Assembly: GCF_014451325.2 (NCBI RefSeq)
Contig: NZ_JACSCH020000014.1
Coordinates: 211,743-275,742 of the forward strand
Length of the DNA stretch: 64,000 nucleotides
Direction: 5' to 3'
From: Streptomyces sp. CB02980
GTDB taxonomy: Bacteria > Actinomycetota > Actinomycetes > Streptomycetales > Streptomycetaceae
The notes beneath the pieces are model-generated. The model ran no database searches. It worked only from the letters and a program-made list of their open reading frames with translations, and was not told where the DNA came from. A program made the translations under genes and the position numbers. Positions within the stretch are counted from its first letter, which is position 1; each line of letters opens with the position of its first letter. Shown here in pieces: positions 6,772-14,615 of the stretch.

Positions 6772-8109
6772 CTACTTCGGCTCGTACGCGGCCATCGCGG
6801 CCCGCACCGAGGGGGAGAAGAGCTCCGGGCCGAGGCCGTCCGAGTGGGCCAGGCCCTCCGCGGACAGCCGGAGCAGCCCGGCCGGCGCCTCCTCGTCCAG
6901 CCAGCCGAGGGCCTCGAACCGGCCCAGCTCCACCGGGAAGTCCGCGAACGGCGAGGCGCCGAACCGCTCCTCGTACCCGGCGACCGGCATGCCCTCGGCC
7001 TGGAGCAGCGACTGGAGCAGATGGCGACGCCTGGCCTCCCCCGCGTCGACCCACCGGCCGACCTCGGCCCGCGAGAAGTCCGCGGTCTCCGTGTAGGCGT
7101 CGATGATCGTACGGATCTCCCGCATGTCGACGGCGTAGTCGAAGGAGTAGTGCAGGTCCGAGGTGTACGAGCGGGCCCCGCAGCCCAGGCCGATCATCCC
7201 GTCGGTCTGGCAGGCGTAGTCGTCGGGGCCCAGCGGTGCGGCGTCCGTGCGGCGGAACATCCGCATCGACACCTGCTCGTAGCCGTGCGCGAGGAGATGG
7301 TCCCGGCCGTACCGGTAGAGGCGCAGCCGCTGCTCGTCCCACTCCCGGTCGGCGGCGGGGGAGATCCGGCCGAGGCCGGTGAGCGGCCGCACGTACAGCG
7401 GATAGAGGTACAGCTCCTCCGGGCGCCAGGCGAGGGCGGCGTCGAGCGAGGAGCGCCAGGACTCCTCGGTCTGGCCGTCGATGCCGTAGATCAGGTCGAT
7501 GTTGAGCACGGGGACGCCGGTGTCCCGGATCCGGCCGAGGGCCGATTCGACGTCCGCGCGGCGCTGCGGCCGGACGGCCGCCCGCGCCTCGGCCTCCACG
7601 AAGCTCTGCACCCCGATGCTGAGCCGGGTCGCGCCCCGCTCGGCGAGCAGGGCGAGGCGGTCGGCGGTCGCCGTCGCGGGGGAGGTCTCCACGGACAGCG
7701 GCACCGCCCGCAGATCCACGCCCATCCGCTTCTCGGCGATGTCGCAGAGCCGCTCCAGCTCGCCGGCGGTCAGGAAAGTGGGTGTGCCGCCGCCGAACGC
7801 GGCCGTCGCGAACCGCACCGGGTCCCGGTCGCCGAGGGCCTCGCGGACGGCCGTGGCCTGGCGGTCGAGCGCGTCGAGATAGCGCGTGGCCAGCTCGTCG
7901 GGGGCGCCGATCCGGGTGAAGAGGTTGCAGAAGCCGCAGCGGACCTCGCAGAACGGTATGTGCGCGTAGAGGGAGAGCGCGTCCTTCGGCTCGGCCCGCC
8001 AGAGTGCGGCGAGCGAGGGCGCGGGATCGGGGAGCGGCCGGTACGCCGTCTTGTGCGGGTAGGCGTAGACGTAGCTCCGGTAGGGACGCGGGGCGGCGCT
8101 GTCGCTCAT
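6772..8109 (-). CDS. STM4012-family radical SAM protein (HemN-like)
   Basis: A 445-residue radical SAM protein related to the oxygen-independent coproporphyrinogen oxidase (HemN/HemW) superfamily. The SAM-cluster motif HIPFCEVRCGFCN is near residue 52 (C-x3-C-x2-C), followed by the HemN-type GGGTPTFL near 111, RLSIGVQSF and DLIYGIDGQTEESW. The C-terminal winged-helix-like region typical of HemN relatives follows. The ATG overlaps the stop of the upstream STM4013 gene by four bases, with GGGAGGG as its ribosome binding site. It matches the STM4012 family named after Salmonella, whose function is unassigned to my knowledge. Heme synthesis is not implied: the neighbours are not heme genes. Confidence 0.9.
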   Translation of the reverse strand: MSDSAAPRPYRSYVYAYPHKTAYRPLPDPAPSLAALWRAEPKDALSLYAHIPFCEVRCGFCNLFTRIGAPDELATRYLDALDRQATAVREALGDRDPVRFATAAFGGGTPTFLTAGELERLCDIAEKRMGVDLRAVPLSVETSPATATADRLALLAERGATRLSIGVQSFVEAEARAAVRPQRRADVESALGRIRDTGVPVLNIDLIYGIDGQTEESWRSSLDAALAWRPEELYLYPLYVRPLTGLGRISPAADREWDEQRLRLYRYGRDHLLAHGYEQVSMRMFRRTDAAPLGPDDYACQTDGMIGLGCGARSYTSDLHYSFDYAVDMREIRTIIDAYTETADFSRAEVGRWVDAGEARRRHLLQSLLQAEGMPVAGYEERFGASPFADFPVELGRFEALGWLDEEAPAGLLRLSAEGLAHSDGLGPELFSPSVRAAMAAYEPK

Positions 8110-8942
8110 GCCACGCCCTCCCGCTCCGGACCGGCGAGCTCGAACTGCGCGTACGGGACCGTCCACACGACCTCGTGGCCGAGCCGGTGACCGGTGTACC
8201 CGTCCTCCCCGTACGCGGTGCCGTGGTCGGAGCAGACGATCGCGAGGCACGGTCGGCGGCTGCTCATCGCGGCGAAGAGCCGCCCGATGTGCCGGTCGAC
8301 GTACTCCAGGGCGGCGGCGTGGGTGGCCCGCGAGTCGCCGGCCTCGCGGGTGGCGCCCGGCAGATGGAACCAGTTGGGCTGGTGCAGCGCCGACACGTTG
8401 ACGAAGAGGAACAGCCGCCGCTCGTGCGGGAGCCCGGCGACGACCTCCTCCGCGCGCGCGACCTGCGACTCGAAGGAGGTGGGGGAGGCCACGCCGAACG
8501 ACGGCTCCCAGTGGCTCTCCTGGAAGAGGCCGGGGAGCACGGTGCCGAGCGGCGGCTGCTGATTGAAGAAGCCGACACCGCCGACGCAGACCGTCCGGTA
8601 GCCCGCGCCCGCGAGGGCGGACACGAAGTCCGGGGTGTCGTGGACGTAGGTGCCGTCGGAGGTGGTCTCACTGCCGGCGAAGCGCGCCGCGAACAGCCGT
8701 GGGTGCGGGCCGGGGGAGGCCGGGGTCGGCAGGAATCCGGCGAAGATCGCCTGGTGGGAGGCGTAGGTGAAGCTGCCGGGCGCGTGTCGCCGCTCCCAGA
8801 CGCCGCCGGGGAGATGACGGGCCAGGTGCGGGATGCGGCCCGCGGCCGCGAGCTCGGCCGCCACGTCGTACCGCAGCGTGTCGAGGGTGACCAGGAGCAG
8901 ATCGTGGCTCCCGACGATCGTGTTCATGTCGGGCTGGTTCAC
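8106..8942 (-). CDS. STM4013/SEN3800-family hydrolase (alkaline phosphatase fold)
   Basis: A protein of 278 residues from the GTG at 8942, or 273 from the ATG at 8927. The GTG is preferred because it overlaps the STM4014 stop as GTGA, the coupling seen across this operon. The fold is alkaline phosphatase/sulfatase-like: the metal Asp in LVTLDTLRYDV (near residue 15), the probable Ser/Thr nucleophile region in APGSFTYASHQAIFAG (near 50), and the second metal site IVCSDHGTAYGEDGYTGHRLGHE (near 240). Such enzymes cleave phosphate or sulfate esters or move phospho-groups. There is no signal peptide, so it is cytoplasmic. The substrate is unknown and is presumably a product or carrier of this operon. 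Confidence 0.88.
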   Translation of the reverse strand: MNQPDMNTIVGSHDLLLVTLDTLRYDVAAELAAAGRIPHLARHLPGGVWERRHAPGSFTYASHQAIFAGFLPTPASPGPHPRLFAARFAGSETTSDGTYVHDTPDFVSALAGAGYRTVCVGGVGFFNQQPPLGTVLPGLFQESHWEPSFGVASPTSFESQVARAEEVVAGLPHERRLFLFVNVSALHQPNWFHLPGATREAGDSRATHAAALEYVDRHIGRLFAAMSSRRPCLAIVCSDHGTAYGEDGYTGHRLGHEVVWTVPYAQFELAGPEREGVA

Positions 8943-10108
8943 GCGGTGCTCGTTCCTGTGGTGCTGGTGCTGGTGCTGGTGCTGGTGCTGGTGCTGGTGA
9001 GTCGGTGGGTGCGGGGGAACTGGGCGGCGACCTGGGCCGCGTACGTGTCGAGGCCCTCGGCGCCGCTGCCGGGCAGGCCCGTGAGGCCCGGCAGCAGATC
9101 GCCGAAGGCGTTGACCTCGCCCACGGCGAAGCGGCGCCAGCCCGTCGCGGGCAGCAGGTCGACGCCCACGCACCGGGTGCCGGGGAAGACCGCGGCGGCC
9201 CGCTCGCACACGTCGAGCGCGTCCGTCCACCGCGCACCGGCCGCGGCGATCGCGGCCCGGGCCGCGTGCAGATCGCCCCGGGTCCCGCCCAGATGGAGAT
9301 TGGTCATGGGGGAGTGGCTGGTGCGCAGCACGGCGTGGGTGGCCCGCCCGTCGATCACCACCACCCGCAGGTCGGCCGCCCGGCCGCCCTGGACGGCCTT
9401 GGGCAGCCAGCGCTCGACGTGCAGCCCGTCGGGGGCGAGGGCGTCCACGATCGCGGCGACCTCGTGCTCGCTCGTATAGCGCCGCACCCGCAGGGAGTTG
9501 AAGAGCCGTCCGTCGGGTCCGCGCTCCACCGAGGTGGTGGCCTGGACCCGGCCCGCGCCGTTCGTCTCGACCGCGAGCACCCCCGAGGCCGAGGAGCCGT
9601 GCGCGAGCTTCACGAAGACCCGGCGCAGTCCGGGCCCGGCGGTCAGCGCCCTGACGTCCGCCCAGCCGCGTACGACCGGGGCGGAGGGGCCGGACGTCGG
9701 CGACTCGGGCACCGGTACCCCGGCCGCGCGGAGCAGGCCGTGGCTCAGCCGCTTGTCGAACAGCTCCGCCAGGTCGGCGGGATCGTCGACGAGCACGGCG
9801 CCCGCCTCGGCGACGGACCGGGCGAGCTCCGCGGTGGCGGCGACGAACCGCGCGTACCAGCGGCCGGTGCCCTCGACCCGTGCCGGATCGTCGACCTCCC
9901 GGAGCAGCCGGTCGGCCTCGGGGTCCTCGCCGGGCGAGTCCAGGCGCACGGTCTCGCCCGCCGCGAACCGTGCCGCACCGCGCAGCACCTCGGGCCAGGA
10001 CACCACCCGCGCCCCGGGCAGCCCGGCGGACCGCAGCGCGTCCTGGAAGAACGCGACGCGGCGGCCCGCCGGATCCCCGACGACCACGAGGCGCGGGTGG
10101 GCGGTCAT
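8939..10108 (-). CDS. STM4014-family ATP-grasp protein
   Basis: A 389-residue protein with an ATP-grasp layout. An N-terminal Rossmann-like region (MTAHPRLVVVGDPAGRR) is followed by FDKRLSHGLLRAAGVPVPES (near 140), the nucleotide-binding FVKLAHGSSASGVLAVE (near 185), a core strand with DLRVVVIDGRATHAVLRTSH (near 265), and the metal-binding acid pair in FAVGEVNAFGD (near 345). ATP-grasp enzymes join a carboxylate to an amine or thiol through an acyl phosphate, so a ligation step is expected in this pathway (inference). The ATG overlaps the STM4015 stop by four bases. The C-terminus ends in a Thr-Ser dipeptide run encoded by a hexanucleotide repeat. Confidence 0.88.
   Translation of the reverse strand: MTAHPRLVVVGDPAGRRVAFFQDALRSAGLPGARVVSWPEVLRGAARFAAGETVRLDSPGEDPEADRLLREVDDPARVEGTGRWYARFVAATAELARSVAEAGAVLVDDPADLAELFDKRLSHGLLRAAGVPVPESPTSGPSAPVVRGWADVRALTAGPGLRRVFVKLAHGSSASGVLAVETNGAGRVQATTSVERGPDGRLFNSLRVRRYTSEHEVAAIVDALAPDGLHVERWLPKAVQGGRAADLRVVVIDGRATHAVLRTSHSPMTNLHLGGTRGDLHAARAAIAAAGARWTDALDVCERAAAVFPGTRCVGVDLLPATGWRRFAVGEVNAFGDLLPGLTGLPGSGAEGLDTYAAQVAAQFPRTHRLTSTSTSTSTSTSTTGTSTA
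8961..8999 (-). repeat. Hexanucleotide tandem repeat in the STM4014 C-terminus
   Basis: Six perfect GTGCTG copies on the plus strand (8961-8996) plus half a unit, coding for (Thr-Ser)n on the minus strand, just before the STM4014 stop. The period of six keeps the frame, so copy number changes only tail length and the spacing to the STM4013 start. Confidence 0.9.
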
Positions 10109-11070
10109 TCGGCGACCGCGACGTACCGCCAGACGCGGCCGTCCCCTTCGTCTTCCGCCTCCTGCGCGTCGTCGAGGTCGACGGCCACGCCGTGCGGGGC
10201 GAGCGCGGCGAGCACCCGCTCCCGCATGACCTCCGACAGGTAGTGGTGGGAGAGGTCGAGGTGGCTGAGGTGGGTCAGCGGCTGGCCGTCGAGCAGGGCC
10301 GCCGCGCCCTCGTCCGTGAGGACGCCCATCGACAGGTCGAGCCGCTCGATCCGGGCGAGGACGGGGGCGCCCGCCACGGCGGCGGCGACGGCGTCCTGGA
10401 TGACGCTGTTGCACAGGCCGAGCGAGCGAAGGGCGGGGAACCCCGCTCCGGAGAGCAGCGGCGCCAGGTCGTCGGCGGTGCTGTCGCCGCCGTACTCGTC
10501 GGTGCCGAGCCAGAGTTCCAGCTTCTCCAGGGCGGGCAGGTCACTGCCCGCGATCCCGCGCACGACCTCGGCGCCCAGACCGCCGGTCTCCACGACCAGG
10601 CTCTCCAGACCGGTGTGCCGGATCGAGGGGAAGGCCAGCTCCGAGCCTCCGCGCACCCCGAACGCCCGCAGGGCCGGGTAGGCGGCGAGCAGCGGGGTCA
10701 CATCGGACTGGATGATCCAGGAGATCTCGCAGTCCTCGCCCGCCATGTCGCCGAGGAAGACCGCCTCCAGGGAGGTCAGCCGGTTGTTGGCGGCGATGAG
10801 CGCCGTGACGATGTCCGCCGAGGAGTTCTCGTACGCCTCGTCCCAGCCGCCGACGACCAGGGCGCGCACCCGGCCGACGTCGACCGTCTTCAGGAAACGC
10901 TCGAACTGGGCACCCCACTGCTCGTCGTCGTCCTCGCAGTAGGTCGGCGACGAGAGCCGCCAGGCGACCGCCGCGGCGTCGGGAAGTTCGACCCGCGCGT
11001 CCGAGTCCGTGTCCTGGAAGTGGAACACGGGCAGCCCGTGGAATTCCTCGAGGTAGTGGCCAACGGTCAT
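10105..11070 (-). CDS. STM4015-family leucine-rich-repeat protein
   Basis: A 321-residue protein and first gene of the operon. The ATG at 11070 has GGGAG upstream. From about residue 70 on it shows leucine-rich repeats of about 25-30 residues: NNRLTSLEAVFLGDM, YPALRAFGVRGGSEL, HTGLESLVVETGGL, LPALEKLELWLGTD, FPALRSLGLCNSV, IARIERLDLSMGVL, and LTHLSHLDLSHHYLSE. The first 65 residues form a separate acidic domain (FHGLPVFHFQDTDSDARVEL and the YCEDDDEQW patch). LRR proteins bind proteins or peptides, so a substrate-recognition or scaffold role for the two radical SAM enzymes is a reasonable but untested idea. It is divergent from the RQGDV gene with 229 bp between. Confidence 0.88.
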   Translation of the reverse strand: MTVGHYLEEFHGLPVFHFQDTDSDARVELPDAAAVAWRLSSPTYCEDDDEQWGAQFERFLKTVDVGRVRALVVGGWDEAYENSSADIVTALIAANNRLTSLEAVFLGDMAGEDCEISWIIQSDVTPLLAAYPALRAFGVRGGSELAFPSIRHTGLESLVVETGGLGAEVVRGIAGSDLPALEKLELWLGTDEYGGDSTADDLAPLLSGAGFPALRSLGLCNSVIQDAVAAAVAGAPVLARIERLDLSMGVLTDEGAAALLDGQPLTHLSHLDLSHHYLSEVMRERVLAALAPHGVAVDLDDAQEAEDEGDGRVWRYVAVAE

Positions 11071-11299
11071 GACTGCGCTCCCGACAACGGACGGCGTGGA
11101 TCGGCTGATGCCAAGAGTTCTACCAAGCGGCACCGACAACGCCCTCCGGAGGGTGGGTCTCCGAGGAGCCCGGAGGGCGGAGGTCTGCTCCGACAGTCGA
11201 CCGCGGACTCCGGGCCGGAGTCCGGGCTCGATTGTCAGACCCGGCCTCTAGCGTCGTTTCGTGTTCGGCCGTACCGCGCCGAACGGGGAGGGGAGAGCC

Positions 11300-11626
11300 A
11301 TGTACCGGCAGGGAGACGTACTGATCGCGCCCGTCGCGGAGACGGCCGTTCCGGAGCGGGTGAGGGCGGCGGCGGGGGAGCCGAGGGACGCCCGGGGACG
11401 TCTGGTCCTCGCGCTCGGCGAGGTCACCGGGCACGCCCACGCGATTCCCGGGCCCGGCCGGTTGGTCCGGGAGCCGGGGCCGTTCGGCCCGCTGCTCCTC
11501 GAACTGCCCGAGGGCGGCCGGGTGGTGCACGAGGAGCACGCCCCGATACCGCTGCCCAAGGGCTGGTACCGGGTGGTGCGCCAGCGGGAGTACATGCCCG
11601 GCGCGTACCGGATCGTCGCGGACTGA
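11300..11626 (+). CDS. Small RQGDV-motif protein of unknown function
   Basis: A 108-residue protein. The ATG at 11300 follows GGGGAGGGGAGAG. It begins MYRQGDVLIAPV and contains LALGEVTGHAHAIPGPG near residue 45 and VVHEEHAPIPLPKGWYRVVR near 75. These motifs recur in small actinobacterial and cyanobacterial proteins that sit beside DUF6745 proteins (from memory). The histidines in GHAHA and HEEHAP could bind metal, and the all-beta pattern suggests a small barrel. It lies 25 bp upstream of the DUF6745 gene and is divergent from the STM4015 operon. No function is known to me. Confidence 0.8.
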   Translation: MYRQGDVLIAPVAETAVPERVRAAAGEPRDARGRLVLALGEVTGHAHAIPGPGRLVREPGPFGPLLLELPEGGRVVHEEHAPIPLPKGWYRVVRQREYMPGAYRIVAD

Positions 11627-11651
11627 CCGAGAGAGACCTGGGGGCTTCCAC

Positions 11652-11726
11652 ATGAACCACGCCGGCATGAACCACGCCGAGATGAACCACGCCGAGATGA
11701 ACCACGCCGAGATGAACCACACCACC
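11652..11726 (+). repeat. 15-bp tandem repeat that multiplies the start codon
   Basis: Five copies of a 15-bp unit, ATGAACCACGCCGAG and variants, in a row: one ending GGC, three ending GAG, and the last ATGAACCACACCACC. Each copy begins with an in-frame ATG, so gain or loss of units changes N-terminal length and the distance from the ribosome binding site to the used start without frameshift. Confidence 0.92.
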
Positions 11727-12827
11727 GCACGGGAGAAGTGGCGGTCCGTCGCCGCGGCCACCGGGCCCGCCGACCGCGCCGCCGCCGAGGCCGGCGTCCG
11801 GCTCGCCTACCGCACGGCGGGGCTTGCCGAACCCGCGCGCGTGCTGTGGGCGGCCTCGCCGCTCGCGGCCGTCACGCTCGTACGGGGGCTGGCCGGCCAG
11901 GGCCGTTCGGTACGGGACGAGGTGCGCACCCGGCCGTGGGCGGAGGAGCGGCGCCGTCTCCACGACGACCTCGGCCCGGCGGGCTGGGCTGCCCACTGGC
12001 TGGCGACCGGGGCCCCGCTCTGGGACCTCACCCGTGGCCTGGCCGATCGGATACGGGCCGGAGTGACGGAGGCGGCGTCCCGCCCTGTGACCGGCCCGGC
12101 GACCGTGCCCACCGGTGGAGCAGGGGAGGCGACGGCCTCCGCGACCGCTGCCGCCGTGGGCCCCGGCACGGCGGCCGGTCCGGCCGCTACCGCGCGGGAG
12201 GCGACCGCCCTGCGGCTCGTGCTGCTCGACGCGGTGCTCGGTCAGCACGACGCCGCCTGGCTGGCCGCCTTCGAGGGCCACGGCGACCGCCTCGCCGGCC
12301 TGGCCGCCGTTGCCCGGCACGCGGGCTGGTGGTGGCCGTACGAGAACGTCGCCGTGGTCTGCGAGCGGCCCGTCGAGCTGCACCGGGACGAGGCCGGGCG
12401 GCTCGACCGGGGCGACGGCCCCGCGCTGGCCTTCGCCGACGGCTTCGCCCTGTACGCCTGGCGGGGGATGACCGTGCCCGCCGACTTCCTCGCCGGGCTC
12501 GCCGGTCTCACCCCGGAGCGGATACGGCAGGAGGAGAACGCCGAACTGCGGCGCGTGATGCTGGAGTACTACGGCTACGACCGCTACCTCGCCGCCTCGG
12601 GCGCACGGCACGAGCACCGTGACGAGACCGGCGTCCTGTGGCGGATCGAGCTGGCCGACGACGAGGACGTGGTGATGGTCGAGGTGGTCAACTCCACGCC
12701 CGAGCCGGACGGCAGCCACCGCACGTACTGGCTCCGGGTCCCGCCCACGACCCGGACCGCGCGGGAGGGCGTCGCCTGGACCTTCGGGCTGCACCCCGAC
12801 GGGTACGAGCCGCTCGTCCAGACCTGA
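11652..12827 (+). CDS. DUF6745 domain protein with a repeated N-terminus
   Basis: A 391-residue protein. It opens with five tandem Met-Asn-His-x-x units, so five in-frame ATGs can serve as starts; the first is at 11652 and the ribosome binding site (CTGGGGG) sits just before it. An alpha-helical N-terminal half (to about 130) is followed by an Ala/Gly/Thr-rich linker (about 135-175), then a conserved C-terminal part with WWWPYENVAVVCERPVELH near 230, DGPALAFADGFALYAWRG near 255 and YDRYLAASGARHEHRDETG near 310. The last is typical of DUF6745 as I know it. Function unknown. Forms a two-gene unit with the RQGDV protein, facing the STM4011-4015 operon. Confidence 0.82.
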   Translation: MNHAGMNHAEMNHAEMNHAEMNHTTAREKWRSVAAATGPADRAAAEAGVRLAYRTAGLAEPARVLWAASPLAAVTLVRGLAGQGRSVRDEVRTRPWAEERRRLHDDLGPAGWAAHWLATGAPLWDLTRGLADRIRAGVTEAASRPVTGPATVPTGGAGEATASATAAAVGPGTAAGPAATAREATALRLVLLDAVLGQHDAAWLAAFEGHGDRLAGLAAVARHAGWWWPYENVAVVCERPVELHRDEAGRLDRGDGPALAFADGFALYAWRGMTVPADFLAGLAGLTPERIRQEENAELRRVMLEYYGYDRYLAASGARHEHRDETGVLWRIELADDEDVVMVEVVNSTPEPDGSHRTYWLRVPPTTRTAREGVAWTFGLHPDGYEPLVQT

Positions 12828-13000
12828 GCGCGCGGCCCCGGGGCGGCGGCCCGGCAGCGGCGGCCCGGACGCGCGGAGGCGCGACTGGTACGGAGAGGTG
12901 AAGGGCGCCGGCGGTCGGGAGTGGCGTACGGGAGGCGGCGGTGGCGGGTGCTGGGATGTGCCCGTCGGAGCCCCGGCACCCAGCCTCGAAGGGACCGCCC

Positions 13001-13768
13001 GTGACGATCCGTCGGCCAAGCGCCGCCCGTACCGCCCGTCTGCTCGCCGCCACCGCCGTGCTCGGCGGGCTGCTCGCCGGCACAGTGGCGCCCGCCCTGG
13101 CCGCCGCGCCCGGGCGGACGGCCCCGCGTGCCGTCCGGGCGGAGGCGCCCGCCACGGTCACCGTCACCGGCCACGGCCGCGCGTCCGCGGCGCCCGACCT
13201 GGCGATCCTCTCCGTCGGGGTCGAGGCCACCCGCAAGACCGCGAAGGAGGCGATGGCCGCGCAGAACACCGCCGCCGAGGCCCTCGTCGCCGTGCTGGAC
13301 AAGCAGAGGATCGCCGAGCGGGACATCCGTACCGACAGCCTCTCGCTGTCCCCGGTCTACACACAGAACGCCGCGGGCGAGAGCAAGGTGACCGGCTACC
13401 AGGCCGGGCAGTCCTTCTCCGTGAAGGTCCGCGAGATCGACAGGGCCGGCCAGGTCATCGGCGCAGTCAACGACGCCACCGGAGACTCCGGCCGGATCAA
13501 CGGTGTCGTCTTCGACGTCGCCGACCCGTCGGCCCTGCGGGTGAAGGCACGCGAGGCCGCCTACCGGGACGCGTACGACAAGGCGGCACAGCACGCCCGC
13601 CTCAGTGGCCACCAGCTCGGCCGGCTCGTCTCGCTCAGCGAGGGGGAGTCCGCGCGCCCCGGTCCCGGCGCCGCCCCCGGCATCGCCCACGACGAGGGGA
13701 GCGTCCCGATGGCCCCCGGCGAGATCGAGGAGCAGGTCACCGTCTCGGCCGTCTTCGAGCTGGTGTGA
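13001..13768 (+). CDS. Secreted SIMPL (DUF541) domain protein
   Basis: A 255-residue exported protein. The GTG at 13001 is preceded by GAAGGGA; a 20-codon upstream extension lacks such a site. Signal peptide at about 1-35 (RTARLLAATAVLGGLLAGTV then APALAAAPG). The SIMPL domain runs from about residue 49 to the end: VTVTGHGRASAAPDLAILSV at the start, then AAQNTAAEALVAVLDKQRIAE, the central DIRTDSLSLSPVYTQNAAGE, and the C-terminal EEQVTVSAVFELV. SIMPL/OMP28-like proteins are periplasmic or surface proteins of poorly defined function, some linked to oxidative stress. The tail of the gene converges on the TetR gene 42 bp away. Confidence 0.9.
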   Translation: MTIRRPSAARTARLLAATAVLGGLLAGTVAPALAAAPGRTAPRAVRAEAPATVTVTGHGRASAAPDLAILSVGVEATRKTAKEAMAAQNTAAEALVAVLDKQRIAERDIRTDSLSLSPVYTQNAAGESKVTGYQAGQSFSVKVREIDRAGQVIGAVNDATGDSGRINGVVFDVADPSALRVKAREAAYRDAYDKAAQHARLSGHQLGRLVSLSEGESARPGPGAAPGIAHDEGSVPMAPGEIEEQVTVSAVFELV

Positions 13769-13810
13769 CCCGGTGAGGGCGGCCCGGAGGCCCGTCGCCC
13801 GAGCCGGTGG

Positions 13811-14551
13811 TCAGGTGCCGGAGGGCACGTCGTCCCCGCCCCGGACCGGGCCCGTGCTCTCGCCGGCACCGGCGCCCCGGACCGGGCCCGTGTCTTCGCC
13901 GGCACCGGCGCCCCGGCCCGTACCCGTGTCCTCGCCGGCCCTCTCGCCCTCGCCCTCGCCCGGCAGGTTCAGCTCGCGGGCGAGGGCGGCGTCGGCCCAG
14001 CGCAGCATCGCGGTGCGGGAGAGGGAGCCGGCGTAGGCCGTCGTCTGGACGGCGAGGCCGTCGAGGAAGGCGGTGAGCCGCCAGGCGGCGGCCGCCGGGT
14101 CCGCGCAGCGGAACTCCCCGGCCTCGGCCCCCTCCGCGATCACCCGGGTCAGTGCCGCCTTCCACTCCTGGTCGAGGGAGGCGGCGACCCGGCGCAGCCC
14201 GGGGTCGCGCAGGGAGGCCGCCCAGCCCTCGATCCACAGCCGCCAGCCCTTGGCCTGCCCGGTCGGCGCGTACCAGCGCACGGCGGCCCTGAGGCGGCGT
14301 ACGGCGGTGGAGCGGCGCCCGAGGAGCCGGCGCAGATGGGCGAGGTCGCCCTCGGCGGCGTGCGCGAAGGCCGCGGCGACCAGTTGTTCCTTGGACGAGA
14401 AGTGGTAGAGCACCAGGGCGTTGCTCACTCCGAGCGCCGAGGCCACGTCGGCGATCCGGACGGCGGCGACCCCGCGCACCTCGATCTGCTCGACGGCGGC
14501 CCGCAGCAGCTCCTCCCGCCGCTCGGCCACGCTCAACCGCACTCTTGCCAC
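13811..14551 (-). CDS. TetR-family regulator with a repeat tail
   Basis: A TetR/AcrR regulator of about 246 residues if started at the GTG at 14551 (MARVRLSVAERREELLRAAV); GTGs at 14560 and 14572 are alternatives. The HTH is at about 25-50 (IADVASALGVSNALVLYHFS, with the typical LYHFSSKEQLV). The ligand-binding domain follows. The last ~45 residues are a Gly/Glu/Thr repeat encoded by a 36-bp tandem repeat and are not part of the fold. It is co-oriented with the dehydrogenase gene upstream, 64 bp away. The palindrome TACTGAATGACGGTTCAGTA in the dehydrogenase promoter is a good candidate target, which would make this a local repressor of amino-acid catabolism (inference). Confidence 0.88.
   Translation of the reverse strand: MARVRLSVAERREELLRAAVEQIEVRGVAAVRIADVASALGVSNALVLYHFSSKEQLVAAAFAHAAEGDLAHLRRLLGRRSTAVRRLRAAVRWYAPTGQAKGWRLWIEGWAASLRDPGLRRVAASLDQEWKAALTRVIAEGAEAGEFRCADPAAAAWRLTAFLDGLAVQTTAYAGSLSRTAMLRWADAALARELNLPGEGEGERAGEDTGTGRGAGAGEDTGPVRGAGAGESTGPVRGGDDVPSGT
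13839..13939 (-). repeat. 36-bp tandem repeat in the TetR C-terminal tail
   Basis: Copies begin at 13839, 13875 and 13911 (the third partial and diverged). The unit encodes Gly-Ala-Gly-Ala-Gly-Glu-(Asp/Ser)-Thr-Gly-Pro-Val-Arg-like blocks. The frame is kept across copies. Confidence 0.8.
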
Positions 14552-14615
14552 GTCACGCACCTTACACAGCACGTGACGCGGGCATGATCGCCAGCGGCCT
14601 GGGGCGGCGGGGGGT

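Noticed and set aside
11738..12622. 294-codon plus-strand frame in the DUF6745 gene
   Set aside because: Alternative frame of the DUF6745 gene with Arg/Pro/Gly-rich shadow composition.
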